A DNA stretch of 37,230 nt, from positions 1 through 37,230 of the forward strand of contig CAZMJM010000006.1 of the NCBI GenBank assembly GCA_964566875.1, in the 5' to 3' direction. Both the position numbers and the translations under genes were made by a program. This stretch comes from CAZEQH01 sp964566875. Lineage in GTDB: Bacteria; Patescibacteriota; Minisyncoccia; Minisyncoccales; JANBVM01. The notes beneath the pieces are model-generated. The model did no database searches and had not been told where the DNA came from. It saw only the letters and a list, made by a program, of their open reading frames with translations. This document shows, one piece after another, positions 7,941 through 16,698 of the stretch (the stretch's first letter is position 1; each line of letters starts with the position of its first letter).

Positions 7941-9611
7941 ATGAGTAAATTAGCCATTTTTTTTATAATTCTTGCCCTGGTAGCCGGTGTGGCCGGTTTC
8001 CTATGGAACTGGCAGGATAACCTTTATTCCAAAGAGGGTTTGAGGTTGGAAATATTCGGCCCAACCGAAGTTTCCCTGGGGCAAGAAGTCGAGTATATTA
8101 TCCGGTATAAAAACAACGGTAATTTCCGCTTAGATAACCCGGAGCTTATCTTTGAGCCTCCGGAGAACTCTATCAAAGACGGAAAGCTCTATGAGCGCCA
8201 GATTCTTGACTCAAACGAGATAGGAGAGGCCATCTACCCCGGGGAAGAAAAAACCTTTTCTTTCACTATGAGCCTGTTGGGCAATGAAGGAGAGGTTAAG
8301 ATAGCCAGGGCCTTTCTGAGCTATCAGCCCAAAGACCTGAAGGCGAGATACGAATCTTCTTCCAGTTTTACCACTCAGATAAAGTCAGCTCCCCTTACCT
8401 TTGAATTTGACCTGCCTTCCAAGGTGGCAGACTCCAAGGAATTTGTCGTTCGCATAAATTATTTTTCCAACGTTGATGCCCTGCTGACAGACCTCAGGTG
8501 CCAGGTGGAATACCCTTCGGGTTTTGAATTCATCAGCTCTTCTCCCAGGTCCATAGAGAAGACGGACTGGGAGATTCCGGTATTGAACAGGTCAGAGGGC
8601 GGTCGAATAGAAATTACCGGCAAGCTTTCCGGTAATCCGGGGGATGCCAGGATATTCAAGGCGAAATTGGGCGTTCTTAAAGACGGGGATTTCATCGTCT
8701 TAAAGGAAGCCACCAGGGGCGTGGAGATAGTTAATCCGTCTCTCTATTTGAGGCAGGAAATTAATGGAAATCCGCAGTACGTGGCTCTGCCCGGAGAATG
8801 GCTGCATTACGAAATCTATTTTAAAAACATAGGGGAGGAGGACCTTACCAATCTCTTTATGGTCAGCAGTCTGGAAGGAGACGCCTTTGATTTCCAGACC
8901 ATAAAATCCGATTACGGTAGTTATCAGGAGGGGGACAACTCCGTGGTGTTTGATTGGAAAAGGGTTCCTCAGCTCCAGTATCTGGCTCCATTGGAAGACG
9001 GCAAGGTGGAATTCTGGATTAAGTTAAAGGATGACCTGGGCAACGTCAAAAATCCCGTCCTGCGCAACAAGGTATTCATTGGTCAGGTGAAGGAAGAATT
9101 CGTTACCAAAATCAGCTCCAAAATCGCACTTTCCCAGAAAGGTTATTTCCAGGATGAGGTCTTTGGTAACACGGGCCCCATTCCTCCCGAGGCGGGAAAG
9201 GCCACAACCTATACGATAATGTGGCAGGTGAAAAATTATTATTCCGACGTCAAGAACGTCAAGGTCAAAGCCGTTTTACCAGAAAACGTGGAACTGACGG
9301 GGAACATCTTTCCGGAAAGTGCGGTGTCTCAATTCACCTTTGATTCCGATTCCCGGGAGATAGTATGGTCAATAGGGGACCTGCAGAGAGGCGTGGGAAT
9401 TTCCGGGAACAACCTAACGCTGGCCTTCCAGGTTTCTTTCACCCCCAATCAGAATCAGAAGGGACAGGTGGCGGAAATCATCAGCCAGGCCAGGATAAGT
9501 GGAGAGGATACCTGGACGGAAACCACTATTGACGGATTTTCTCCGGCGGTGAATACCACCCTGCCCGACGACCCCTCAATCACCGATGAGCAGGGGATAG
9601 TAGGAGGTTAG
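7941..9611 (+). CDS. Membrane-anchored extracellular protein with repeated beta-sandwich (DUF11/Ig-like) domains
   Basis: This 556-residue protein has one N-terminal hydrophobic helix (about 4-22, AIFFIILALVAGVAGFLW) with no lipobox cysteine, so it is probably tethered by an uncleaved signal anchor with the rest outside the cell. The remainder is almost all beta-rich. It contains successive segments resembling DUF11-type or conserved-repeat domains: EVSLGQEVEYIIRYKNNGN near 44-62, PGEWLHYEIYFKNIGEEDL near 281-300, and AGKATTYTIMWQVKNYYSDV near 413-432. There are no catalytic motifs. A structural or adhesive role at the cell surface is inferred. It sits between recO and glyS, likely led by its own promoter and read through into glyS nine bases downstream. 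Confidence 0.8.
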   Translation: MSKLAIFFIILALVAGVAGFLWNWQDNLYSKEGLRLEIFGPTEVSLGQEVEYIIRYKNNGNFRLDNPELIFEPPENSIKDGKLYERQILDSNEIGEAIYPGEEKTFSFTMSLLGNEGEVKIARAFLSYQPKDLKARYESSSSFTTQIKSAPLTFEFDLPSKVADSKEFVVRINYFSNVDALLTDLRCQVEYPSGFEFISSSPRSIEKTDWEIPVLNRSEGGRIEITGKLSGNPGDARIFKAKLGVLKDGDFIVLKEATRGVEIVNPSLYLRQEINGNPQYVALPGEWLHYEIYFKNIGEEDLTNLFMVSSLEGDAFDFQTIKSDYGSYQEGDNSVVFDWKRVPQLQYLAPLEDGKVEFWIKLKDDLGNVKNPVLRNKVFIGQVKEEFVTKISSKIALSQKGYFQDEVFGNTGPIPPEAGKATTYTIMWQVKNYYSDVKNVKVKAVLPENVELTGNIFPESAVSQFTFDSDSREIVWSIGDLQRGVGISGNNLTLAFQVSFTPNQNQKGQVAEIISQARISGEDTWTETTIDGFSPAVNTTLPDDPSITDEQGIVGG

Positions 9612-9620
9612 CCTATTAAA

Positions 9621-11033
9621 ATGAAAGATAATTTGGAAAAAATAATATCTCTTGCCAAAAGGAGGGGTTTCATTTTTCCTTCTTCGGAAATCTACGGAGG
9701 ACTGGCCGGTTTCTACGACCTCGGCCCCCTGGGAGCGGAACTGGAGAGGAACATCAAAAATTCCTGGTGGAAGAACATGGTTTGGGACAGACAGGAGATA
9801 GTGGGATTGGACACAGCTGTAGTGTTCAATCCTGCGGTCTGGCAGGCTTCCGGGCACGTAGACAACTTCACCGACCCTCTGGCGGAATGTAAAAAATGCC
9901 ACAAGAGATTCCGGGCGGACCATCTGGTGAAAGACAAAGTTGCCGAAGGTAAACTGGACGAACACGGAGCCTATAACTTAGATGACATCAAAGACATCAC
10001 CGAGGCAGTTAAAAAGGTAAGGTGTCCTGAATGCGGAGGAGAGCTGATGCCTCCCCGTCAGTTTAATCTGATGTTTAAAACCTTCATCGGTCCCGTGGAA
10101 GACACGGAATCTGAGGCCTACCTGCGTCCGGAAACGGCCCAGGGTATTTTCATCAATTACAAAAACATTCTGGATACCCAGAGGGTAAAATTACCCTTCG
10201 GCATAGCGCAGATAGGAAAGGCCTTCAGGAACGAGATTACTCCCCGGAATTTCATCTTCAGGACCAGGGAGTTCCAGCAGATGGAAATGGAGTATTTTGT
10301 CAGGCCGGGGGAAGATGAGAAATTGTTTGATTTTTGGGTCCAGGAGCGTAAGAAATGGTACATCAAGGAGGTGGGATTGGATGAAAAAAAACTGCGGGTG
10401 CGGCCTCACACCAAAGAGGAGCTGGCCCACTACGCCAAATCCTGCTCGGACATAGAATACAAGTTTCCCTTCGGCTGGGGGGAAATTGAAGGCATAGCCA
10501 ACCGAACCGATTTTGACCTGAAGAACCACCAGAAGTTCTCCGGGGTAGACCTGAGATATTTTGACACAGAATCCAAGGAATACTTTACCCCCTTTGTCAT
10601 TGAGCCTTCCTGCGGCGTGGAAAGAATTCTCCTGGCGGTATTGTGTGATGCCTACAAGGAGGTGTCCGGAGGCAGAACAGAGACCACCAAGGCGGTCAGG
10701 GATGTTGAAGTAGTGATGAAAATAAGCCGAAGGATGGCACCGGTCAAGGTAATGGTTTTTCCTTTGCTCCGTAACAAGCCCCAATTGGTTGAGAAGAGCC
10801 GTAAGATTTATGAGTCGCTTAAGGATGATTTTGTCTGTCAGTACGACGAAACGGGTTCCATCGGCCGGAGATACCGCCGGGGCGACGAGATAGGAGTGCC
10901 CCTGGTGGTAACTATTGATTTTGACACCCTGGAACAGGAGGACGTTACCGTCCGGGACAGGGATTCCATGAAACAGGAACGGATTAAAATAGGAGAGTTA
11001 ATTAATTATCTAAAGGAAAAACTGCAAGATTAA
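9621..11033 (+). CDS. glyS: Glycyl-tRNA synthetase, single-chain (alpha2) class II type
   Basis: This class II synthetase charges tRNA-Gly. The 470-residue protein starts with the typical KIISLAKRRGFIFPSSEIYGG and GFYDLGPLGAEL. It has a C-x2-C...C-x2-C zinc ribbon insertion (CKKCHKRF, CPECGGEL), motif 2 (FRNEITPRNFIFRTREFQQMEME, about 204-226), motif 3 (EPSCGVERILLAVL) and a C-terminal anticodon-binding domain beginning APVKVMVFPLL. This is the homodimeric type, not the bacterial alpha2beta2 type encoded by glyQ and glyS. The M16 peptidase gene follows after four bases. Confidence 0.96.
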   Translation: MKDNLEKIISLAKRRGFIFPSSEIYGGLAGFYDLGPLGAELERNIKNSWWKNMVWDRQEIVGLDTAVVFNPAVWQASGHVDNFTDPLAECKKCHKRFRADHLVKDKVAEGKLDEHGAYNLDDIKDITEAVKKVRCPECGGELMPPRQFNLMFKTFIGPVEDTESEAYLRPETAQGIFINYKNILDTQRVKLPFGIAQIGKAFRNEITPRNFIFRTREFQQMEMEYFVRPGEDEKLFDFWVQERKKWYIKEVGLDEKKLRVRPHTKEELAHYAKSCSDIEYKFPFGWGEIEGIANRTDFDLKNHQKFSGVDLRYFDTESKEYFTPFVIEPSCGVERILLAVLCDAYKEVSGGRTETTKAVRDVEVVMKISRRMAPVKVMVFPLLRNKPQLVEKSRKIYESLKDDFVCQYDETGSIGRRYRRGDEIGVPLVVTIDFDTLEQEDVTVRDRDSMKQERIKIGELINYLKEKLQD

Positions 11034-11037
11034 AGCT

Positions 11038-12306
11038 ATGTATAAAAAAACTACTCTAAACAGCGGGCTGAGGATAATCACGGTTCCCCAAAAGAGCACC
11101 CAGGCTGCTACAGTGTTGGTTTTGGTTGGTACCGGCTCCAAGTATGAAACCCGGGATATCAACGGCATTTCCCATTTCCTGGAGCACATGTATTTTAAGG
11201 GCACTAAGAAGAGGCCCTCACCCGTCATGGTCAGTGAAACCCTGGATAAGATAGGGGGAATATACAACGCCTTTACCTCAGAGGAATACACCGGTTATTA
11301 CGCCAAGGTGGCTTTTACTTACCTTGATTCGGCTTTGGAATGGGTGGCGGACATTTTTCTCAATTCCCTCCTGGAGGAAGAAGAGGTCGCCAAAGAAAAG
11401 AACGTTATTACAGAAGAGATAAACATGCGGTACGACCATCCCATGCTCTACGTTCAGGTGCTCTGGAGCAAGCTGCTGTATGGAGACCAGCCGGCCGGCT
11501 GGGACGTGGCAGGCACAAAAGAAAGCGTAGCCTCCATCACCAGGAAAAAGCTCTCCGAATACATGAAAAACCAGTACGTGGCCTCCAACACTATAGTGTG
11601 TGTGGCGGGCCGGATGGATGATGAGGATGCCGTCATCAAAAAGATAGGGGATTATTTTTCCAAAATTAAGACAACAAAGCCGCTAGAGAGGGCCGGGGTT
11701 TCAGAAAAGCAGTCAGAACCCAATCTCTTGATTCACAACAGAGAAACCGACCAGGCTCATCTATACCTGGGGAACAGGGCCTATAACACCTTTCATCCTG
11801 CAAAGTATGCCCAGAAAATTTTAGCCGTGGTCCTGGGAGGGATGATGAGCTCCCGCCTTTTTGTCAGGATAAGGGAGAAGATGGGAGCCGCCTATTACAT
11901 TGCCGCTGAATCTTCAGAAGACCAGGATACGGGCTATCTGGCAGCCCGGGTGGGCGTGGACGTCAACCGGGTGGAAGACGTCGTTGTTGCCATCCTGGAA
12001 GAATTCAAGAAAATTTCCGAAGAAAAGATCCCCGCCTCAGAGCTTAAAAAGGCCAAAGACTATATCAAGGGAAAGACCGCCCTGCTGCTGGAATCTTCGG
12101 ACGCCCTGGCGGCCTTCTATGCCAATCAGGAGATCCTTGAGAAAAAAATACTTACCCCCCAGCAGATTTTTTCCCATCTGGATAAGGTAACCTCAGATGA
12201 AATTTTGAAGATTTCGTCTGAAATATTCAAGCCCCAGAGCCTTAACCTGGCCTTGATAGGTCCTTTCCAGAACAGGGAAAGATTTAAAAAGATATTAAAA
12301 ATATAA
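11038..12306 (+). CDS. M16 family zinc metallopeptidase (processing-peptidase-like)
   Basis: The M16 family comprises insulinase and mitochondrial-processing-peptidase-like enzymes that cut small or unfolded peptides. The 422-residue protein has the inverted zinc motif HFLEH (H46, E49, H50) with the third ligand E126 in NVITEEINM, 76 residues later as expected. The second, non-catalytic half begins near residue 230. No signal peptide is visible, so a cytosolic location is likely. One chain of about 420 residues is typical of bacterial pairs or homodimers, and no partner gene lies nearby. It is packed between glyS and the AI-2E transporter in the same run. Substrate is unknown. Confidence 0.92.
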   Translation: MYKKTTLNSGLRIITVPQKSTQAATVLVLVGTGSKYETRDINGISHFLEHMYFKGTKKRPSPVMVSETLDKIGGIYNAFTSEEYTGYYAKVAFTYLDSALEWVADIFLNSLLEEEEVAKEKNVITEEINMRYDHPMLYVQVLWSKLLYGDQPAGWDVAGTKESVASITRKKLSEYMKNQYVASNTIVCVAGRMDDEDAVIKKIGDYFSKIKTTKPLERAGVSEKQSEPNLLIHNRETDQAHLYLGNRAYNTFHPAKYAQKILAVVLGGMMSSRLFVRIREKMGAAYYIAAESSEDQDTGYLAARVGVDVNRVEDVVVAILEEFKKISEEKIPASELKKAKDYIKGKTALLLESSDALAAFYANQEILEKKILTPQQIFSHLDKVTSDEILKISSEIFKPQSLNLALIGPFQNRERFKKILKI

Positions 12307-12319
12307 TTTTCGTAAACCC

Positions 12320-13348
12320 ATGGATGAAGAAAAAGTTTTAGACATATCCTGGGGCACGATTTTAAAGGTAGCTATCGTGTTTCTGGGCATCTATATCCTC
12401 TTTCTAATAAGGGATATTCTGGTCTGGACCATTTTTGGTCTGATAATATCCATCCTGTTTAATCCGCCCATAGATTTTTTGGAAAGGAAGAGGATGCCCC
12501 GGGCCGTAGCAACCATAATAATCTATACCGTAGCCTTTACCATTCTTTCCCTGGTCTTTTATTGGATTATTCCCATATTCATTTCAGAGATACAGCAGAT
12601 GACCAAGCTTTTTCCTCAGTATTTTGAAAAGGTGGCCCCTCCCCTGAGGGGGCTGCAGATAGAAGCCTTCAACAATTTTGAAACCTTTACCCAGGTTCTT
12701 CAGGATTGGTTGAGAAACGCTTCCTCCAGTATTTTTGCAGCTATCATTTCCATTTTCGGGGGAATATTTTCCACCGTTACCATCTTTGCCATAGCGATAT
12801 TCTTTTCCATGGAGGATAAAGATATAGGTAAGGCCATTACGCTTTTGGCGCCTAAGAATAACGAGGACTATTTTCTGGACCTCTGGAAGAGATGCCAGAC
12901 CAAGACCGCCCATTGGTTTGGCACAAGAATTTTGAGCAGCCTTTTCGTAGGGGTGGTTTCCTATGTGGCGCTGGAGGTTATCAAGCTTAAGTACGCCTTC
13001 ATTTTAAGCCTGTTTGCCGGCATCATGGATATCATCCCCGTATTGGGACCCATCTTCGCCGGTCTGGTAATAGTCTTGCTGGCGGCCCTGGAGGAATGGT
13101 GGAAGGCCTTGTTTGTGCTGATAGCATTCGTGCTCATTCAGCAGATAGAAGGCAATATCGTTACCCCTCTCCTGACCAAAAAAATGGTGGGCCTGCCCTC
13201 CGTTTTGGTGCTGATAGCCTTGATGATAGGAGGAAGATTATGGGGAGTACTGGGAGCGGTTCTGGCTATTCCCCTGACCAGCATTATTTATGAATTCACA
13301 AGAGATTTTCTCAAAGGAAGGAAAAACGTCAATGCAGAAAGCCCATGA
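12320..13348 (+). CDS. AI-2E family transporter (TqsA/PerM-like membrane protein)
   Basis: This 342-residue integral membrane protein belongs to the PerM/TqsA/YtvI family, whose members export small molecules or ions. Hydrophobic segments lie near 13-30, 33-48, 62-85 and 131-160, with several more between 200 and 330. The family region YAFILSLFAGIMDIIPVLGPIFAGL and GLPSVLVLIALMIGGRLWGVLGAVLAIPL near the C-terminus is diagnostic. The substrate cannot be read from sequence; autoinducer-2 transport should not be assumed. The last 17 bases overlap the start of rsmI. Confidence 0.93.
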   Translation: MDEEKVLDISWGTILKVAIVFLGIYILFLIRDILVWTIFGLIISILFNPPIDFLERKRMPRAVATIIIYTVAFTILSLVFYWIIPIFISEIQQMTKLFPQYFEKVAPPLRGLQIEAFNNFETFTQVLQDWLRNASSSIFAAIISIFGGIFSTVTIFAIAIFFSMEDKDIGKAITLLAPKNNEDYFLDLWKRCQTKTAHWFGTRILSSLFVGVVSYVALEVIKLKYAFILSLFAGIMDIIPVLGPIFAGLVIVLLAALEEWWKALFVLIAFVLIQQIEGNIVTPLLTKKMVGLPSVLVLIALMIGGRLWGVLGAVLAIPLTSIIYEFTRDFLKGRKNVNAESP

Positions 13349-14036
13349 GCGCACAGGAACTCTTTATGTGGTAGGAACCCCCATCGGGAATCTTGACGAC
13401 ATAACCTCCAGGGCCCTGTCTGTCTTAAAACAGGCAGATTTTATCTTATGTGAGGACACCAGGGTGACGGCGAAACTTCTCCATCATTACGGCATTGAAA
13501 AGCCGACCATCAGTTATCATCAGCACAGTAAGCTGGGAAAAATAGATAAGATCATCGGACTCTTGGAGCAGGGAAAAAGATTGGCCTTGGTTTCGGATGC
13601 GGGAACCCCGGGTATTTCCGACCCCGGTAACAAACTGATAGAAGAAATAATAAACAGGGGAGCGGAAAACGTGGAAATCATCCCGGTACCGGGGCCGGCG
13701 GCTGTGGCAGCAGGTTTGAGCGTTTGCGGCTTTCCTGCCGACAGCTTTCTCTTTTTGGGATTTCCCCCTGCCAAAAGGAAAAGGAAAAAATTTTTCCAGA
13801 GAGTAGCCGCCGCTGCTACAGCCGTAATTTTTTACGAATCCCCTCACCGGATTTTAAAGTCCCTTGAGGAATTGCAGCAGGTTTTAGAAAAACAGAGGAG
13901 GGTGGTTGTTTGTCGGGAGATGACTAAAAAATTTGAGAGCATCTATCGGGGTACCGTCAAGGAGGTTGCAGACTCCGTTAAAAAAGATAAGATAAAGGGA
14001 GAATTCGTGGTAATCGTGGACAAGGAACATGAATAA
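13332..14036 (+). CDS. rsmI: 16S rRNA (cytidine-2'-O)-methyltransferase RsmI
   Basis: RsmI uses SAM to 2'-O-methylate C1402 of 16S rRNA in the decoding centre. The 234-residue protein shows the tetrapyrrole-methylase fold: LYVVGTPIGNLDDITSRAL, LCEDTRVTAKLL, SDAGTPGISDPG and VPGPAAVAAGLSVCGF. I chose the ATG at 13332 because AGGAAGG lies a suitable distance upstream and the family normally begins just before the VGTPIGNL strand. The in-frame ATG at 13290 would add 14 unconserved residues inside the previous gene. It overlaps the transporter by 17 bases and metG by 8 bases, implying translational coupling. Confidence 0.94.
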   Translation: MQKAHERTGTLYVVGTPIGNLDDITSRALSVLKQADFILCEDTRVTAKLLHHYGIEKPTISYHQHSKLGKIDKIIGLLEQGKRLALVSDAGTPGISDPGNKLIEEIINRGAENVEIIPVPGPAAVAAGLSVCGFPADSFLFLGFPPAKRKRKKFFQRVAAAATAVIFYESPHRILKSLEELQQVLEKQRRVVVCREMTKKFESIYRGTVKEVADSVKKDKIKGEFVVIVDKEHE

Positions 14037-15510
14037 AGAAAAATTTTTCATATCAACGGCCATAGATTATGTCAACGGCGACCCGCACATCGGACATGCC
14101 TTAGAGAAGATCCAGGCCGACGTGCTGGCCCGCTATCACCGCTCTCTGGGAGAGGAGGTTTTGTTTTTGTCGGGCACGGACGAAAACAGCTTAAAGAACG
14201 TTAGGGCGGCCGAAAAAGCGGGCATGGAAACCGAAGAGCTGGTGGAAAAGAATGCCGCAGAATTCTATGAATTAAAAAAAGCCTTTAACCTGAGCTACGA
14301 CGACTTTATAAGGACAACGGAAGGGCGGCATAAAAAAGGGGCTGAGAAGTTGTGGCGGGCCTGCCGTAAAGACATATATAAAAAAGAATATCAGGGCCTT
14401 TACTGTGTGGGATGCGAGGAATTCTATCAAGAGGCGGAATTGGAAGGCGGACTTTGTCCCGAACACAAGACTGAACCAGAGCTCATTGGAGAGGAAAATT
14501 ATTTTTTTCGGCTGTCAAAATACGAGGCAAAACTGAAAGAACTTATTGGTTCAGACAGGATAAAGATTATACCGGAAACCAGAAAAAAAGAGGTTTTAAG
14601 CTTTATCGACCAGGGGTTGGAAGATATCTGCGTTTCCCGTTCCCGGGAGAGGGCTCACGGCTGGGGGATTGAGGTTCCGGACGACCCCAGCCAGATAATC
14701 TGGGTTTGGTTTGACGCCCTTTCCAACTACATCACCGCTTTAGGATACGGCACCGACGAGGAAAAATTCAATTCCTGGTGGGAAGAAAACGACAATAAGC
14801 TTCATGTCATAGGCAAGGGTATATTAAGGTTCCACGCCATTTATTGGCCGGCCCTGCTTTTGTCTGCCGGACTTTCCCTTCCCGAGAAGATTTTTGTCCA
14901 CGGCTATATCACCCACAACGGAGAGAAGATGTCCAAGTCTTTGGGAAACGTAGTGGACCCCTTTGAGGTGGTGGAAAAATACGGCGCGGACGCCGTCAGG
15001 TATTTTCTGTTAAGGGAAATCGTTTCCACCCAGGACGGCGACTTTACCTATGAAAGAATGGAGGAAAGGTACAACGCGGGTTTGGCCAAGGGAATCGGGA
15101 ATCTGGTTTCAAGATTAATTTCTGTTGTTGCAAATAATAAAACAGGGCCTGAGATTGAGAATCACGACCTTCATAGCAGTGAGCTTTACGGGGAGATAAC
15201 TAGAACCTGGAAAAAATATCGTCAATCCCTGGAAGAATTCAAATTCAACGAAGCGTTGATGGCCGTGTGGGGACTGATTGCTTTCTGCGACCAATATATA
15301 GAGAAAAACAGAATCTGGGAAGACACTGGGAACAAACACATCTGCATCCTGTGCCTGCTCTATGCCGCCTCAGAGATAGCCGTCATGCTCAGCCCCTTTT
15401 TACCGGGAACCGCAGATAAAATCTTGTGCCAGCTTAATCTGTCAAAGGGCGAAGGGAAATGCAGCTTTGAAATAAAGAAGGGGGCGCCTCTTTTTCCGAG
15501 GTTGGATTAA
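14029..15510 (+). CDS. metG: Methionyl-tRNA synthetase
   Basis: This class I synthetase charges tRNA-Met and initiator tRNA. The 493-residue protein has canonical HIGH in DYVNGDPHIGHALEKI near the N-terminus, FLSGTDENSLKN, a reduced zinc-binding knuckle (CVGCEEF and CPEH), the KMSKS loop in GEKMSKSLGNVVDPFEV, and a helical anticodon-binding domain. There is no C-terminal EMAP/Trbp111 dimerisation domain, as in other short MetG proteins. The start overlaps the end of rsmI. A strong terminator follows, closing the long operon. Confidence 0.96.
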   Translation: MNKEKFFISTAIDYVNGDPHIGHALEKIQADVLARYHRSLGEEVLFLSGTDENSLKNVRAAEKAGMETEELVEKNAAEFYELKKAFNLSYDDFIRTTEGRHKKGAEKLWRACRKDIYKKEYQGLYCVGCEEFYQEAELEGGLCPEHKTEPELIGEENYFFRLSKYEAKLKELIGSDRIKIIPETRKKEVLSFIDQGLEDICVSRSRERAHGWGIEVPDDPSQIIWVWFDALSNYITALGYGTDEEKFNSWWEENDNKLHVIGKGILRFHAIYWPALLLSAGLSLPEKIFVHGYITHNGEKMSKSLGNVVDPFEVVEKYGADAVRYFLLREIVSTQDGDFTYERMEERYNAGLAKGIGNLVSRLISVVANNKTGPEIENHDLHSSELYGEITRTWKKYRQSLEEFKFNEALMAVWGLIAFCDQYIEKNRIWEDTGNKHICILCLLYAASEIAVMLSPFLPGTADKILCQLNLSKGEGKCSFEIKKGAPLFPRLD

Positions 15511-15538
15511 GGTTCCACGCCTATTAAACGGAACGGTT

Positions 15539-15563
15539 AAGGTGCCCGTAAGGGCACCTTTTC
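15539..15563 (+). terminator. Rho-independent terminator after metG
   Basis: GGTGCCC (15541-15547), loop GTAA, GGGCACC (15552-15558), then TTTTC. A perfect 7-bp GC-rich stem. The next -35 starts directly after it. Confidence 0.9.
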
Positions 15564-15591
15564 TTGACTTTGAAGTAAATTGTGTTAGTTT
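15564..15591 (+). promoter_or_regulatory. Promoter of the duplicated-domain hypothetical gene
   Basis: TTGACT (15564-15569), 16-base spacer ending in TGT, then TAGTTT (15586-15591). The -10 is poor, but the 12-mer TAAATTGTGTTA recurs at the same offset from the -35 in the promoter at 26988, which supports it. Confidence 0.5.
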
Positions 15592-15624
15592 ATAGATGGT
15601 AATTTTAAAAAAGAGGTGGAATTA

Positions 15625-16263
15625 TTGGTTGAAGAAAAACCGACAGGCGAATTTGAATCTTATGAGGATTTCAAGATTGCCTTAAAAAGACTTTATTTGG
15701 ACCGGAAAGGTAAGATATCCAAAAAGAGTAAAAAGAAGGAAACCGGAGAAGAAGCAAGCAGAGTGCTGTGCGACATAATAATAGCCGTGGAGGATATGAA
15801 GATTTTTGCCTGGCCTAATTCATCAAGCCAGAAATTGGTGGTTCTTACTCTTTCTCTTCAAGATAGGGATAGCAAGGAGTGGATTGAAACCATAGAAGAT
15901 TTGGCGGCGCTCTATAAAAGCGAAGGTATGTTGGCCCCAATGCGCTTTGATTATATCAAAGAAAGAGGTAAATATTTAAAAGGATTTATCGGCAGTTACG
16001 ACACCTTTGAATATCTTTTAGACAGACTATATTTGAAGAGGAGGGGCAGAGACAACGAAGTCAGATGTGATATTTTCGTATCAGCCAAAGAGAGGCTCAT
16101 CTGGATATGGCCGAACAAGAACACGGACAACTTGATAGCAGTTTGTTGGGATGCTCAAAAGGAAAGTGAGCCCACATGGACTTACCATATAGATCGGTTA
16201 AAAAAGCTTTGTGATGCCGAAGGAATAGAATTTCTCAAATTTGATCTTTTCAGTCCTCACTGA
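15625..16263 (+). CDS. Hypothetical protein with two tandem copies of an ~85-100-residue domain
   Basis: I do not recognise a family. The 212-residue soluble protein consists of two related halves. Copy A is about 13-109 (YEDFKIALKRLYLDRKGK, then CDIIIAVEDMKIFAWPN). Copy B is about 125-207 (YDTFEYLLDRLYLKRRGR, then CDIFVSAKERLIWIWPN). Copy A has a lysine-rich insertion of about 17 residues, and both copies end in a helix plus a PMRFD/LKFD-type strand. The start is taken as TTG at 15625 because AGAGGTGG (15612-15619) is a strong ribosome-binding site five bases upstream; the in-frame GTG at 15616 lies inside that site. The gene has its own promoter and terminator, so it is a stand-alone unit. 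Function is unknown. Confidence 0.8.
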   Translation: MVEEKPTGEFESYEDFKIALKRLYLDRKGKISKKSKKKETGEEASRVLCDIIIAVEDMKIFAWPNSSSQKLVVLTLSLQDRDSKEWIETIEDLAALYKSEGMLAPMRFDYIKERGKYLKGFIGSYDTFEYLLDRLYLKRRGRDNEVRCDIFVSAKERLIWIWPNKNTDNLIAVCWDAQKESEPTWTYHIDRLKKLCDAEGIEFLKFDLFSPH

Positions 16264-16279
16264 ATTAGTATTAATTTTC

Positions 16280-16306
16280 AAGCCCTTTTATTTTTGGGCT
16301 TTTTTT
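16280..16306 (+). terminator. Rho-independent terminator
   Basis: AAGCCC (16280-16285), 10-base T-rich loop, GGGCTT (16296-16301), then a T-run. It ends the duplicated-domain gene. Confidence 0.85.
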
Positions 16307-16307
16307 C

Positions 16308-16337
16308 TTGACAAAAGAGTATTGTTTGGCATTTAAT
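16308..16337 (+). promoter_or_regulatory. Promoter of the 98-residue hypothetical gene
   Basis: Perfect -35 TTGACA (16308-16313), 18-base spacer, then TTTAAT (16332-16337), 5 of 6 matches to the -10 consensus. It directly abuts the T-run of the preceding terminator. Confidence 0.75.
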
Positions 16338-16368
16338 AAAATAAAGTTCTTTCTTTAAAAACTAAAAG

Positions 16369-16665
16369 GTGATAAAAGTACAACAAAAAGAAATCAAAAT
16401 AGTTTTTCCAGATATGGAGAAGGTATGTATGGAATTCAGTCTTTATCAGCTTTGTCAGAAAAATAAAAAGAAGGTTGATTCTGTATACATAAATTCTGGG
16501 ATTGACGGACCCGCTTTCCCCCTCTTAGTAGGTAAGAGCTATCAGCTGGTCATCCATTCCAACAAAGGCAATATTGAATCAGGAACGTTCACCGTAACAG
16601 AACAGGGTATCGAGGCTAACAAATCTAACCCTCCTCCCGTTTATCCCAATCTCATAAAAGGTTAA
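16369..16665 (+). CDS. Small hypothetical protein
   Basis: I do not recognise this 98-residue protein. It has no membrane helix or cysteine motif; the middle looks beta-rich (SVYINSGIDGPAFPLLVGKSYQLVIHSNKG and ESGTFTVTEQGIE) and the tail is proline-rich (NPPPVYPN). The start is uncertain: GTG at 16369 sits inside AAAGGTGAT, which itself resembles a ribosome-binding site, and the in-frame ATG codons at 16414 and 16429 are alternatives. It has a good promoter upstream and a clear terminator downstream, which supports a genuine single-gene transcript. It is AT-richer than its neighbours. Confidence 0.6.
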   Translation: MIKVQQKEIKIVFPDMEKVCMEFSLYQLCQKNKKKVDSVYINSGIDGPAFPLLVGKSYQLVIHSNKGNIESGTFTVTEQGIEANKSNPPPVYPNLIKG

Positions 16666-16667
16666 AA

Positions 16668-16696
16668 AAGGAAACAATCGCTGTTTCCTCTTTTTA
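16668..16696 (+). terminator. Rho-independent terminator
   Basis: AGGAAACA (16669-16676), loop ATCGC, TGTTTCCT (16682-16689), then CTTTTTATTT. A perfect 8-bp stem after the small hypothetical gene. Confidence 0.88.
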
Positions 16697-16698
16697 TT

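Noticed and set aside
13290..13331. Upstream ATG for rsmI
   Set aside because: ATG 13332 has a good ribosome-binding site and gives the standard family N-terminus.
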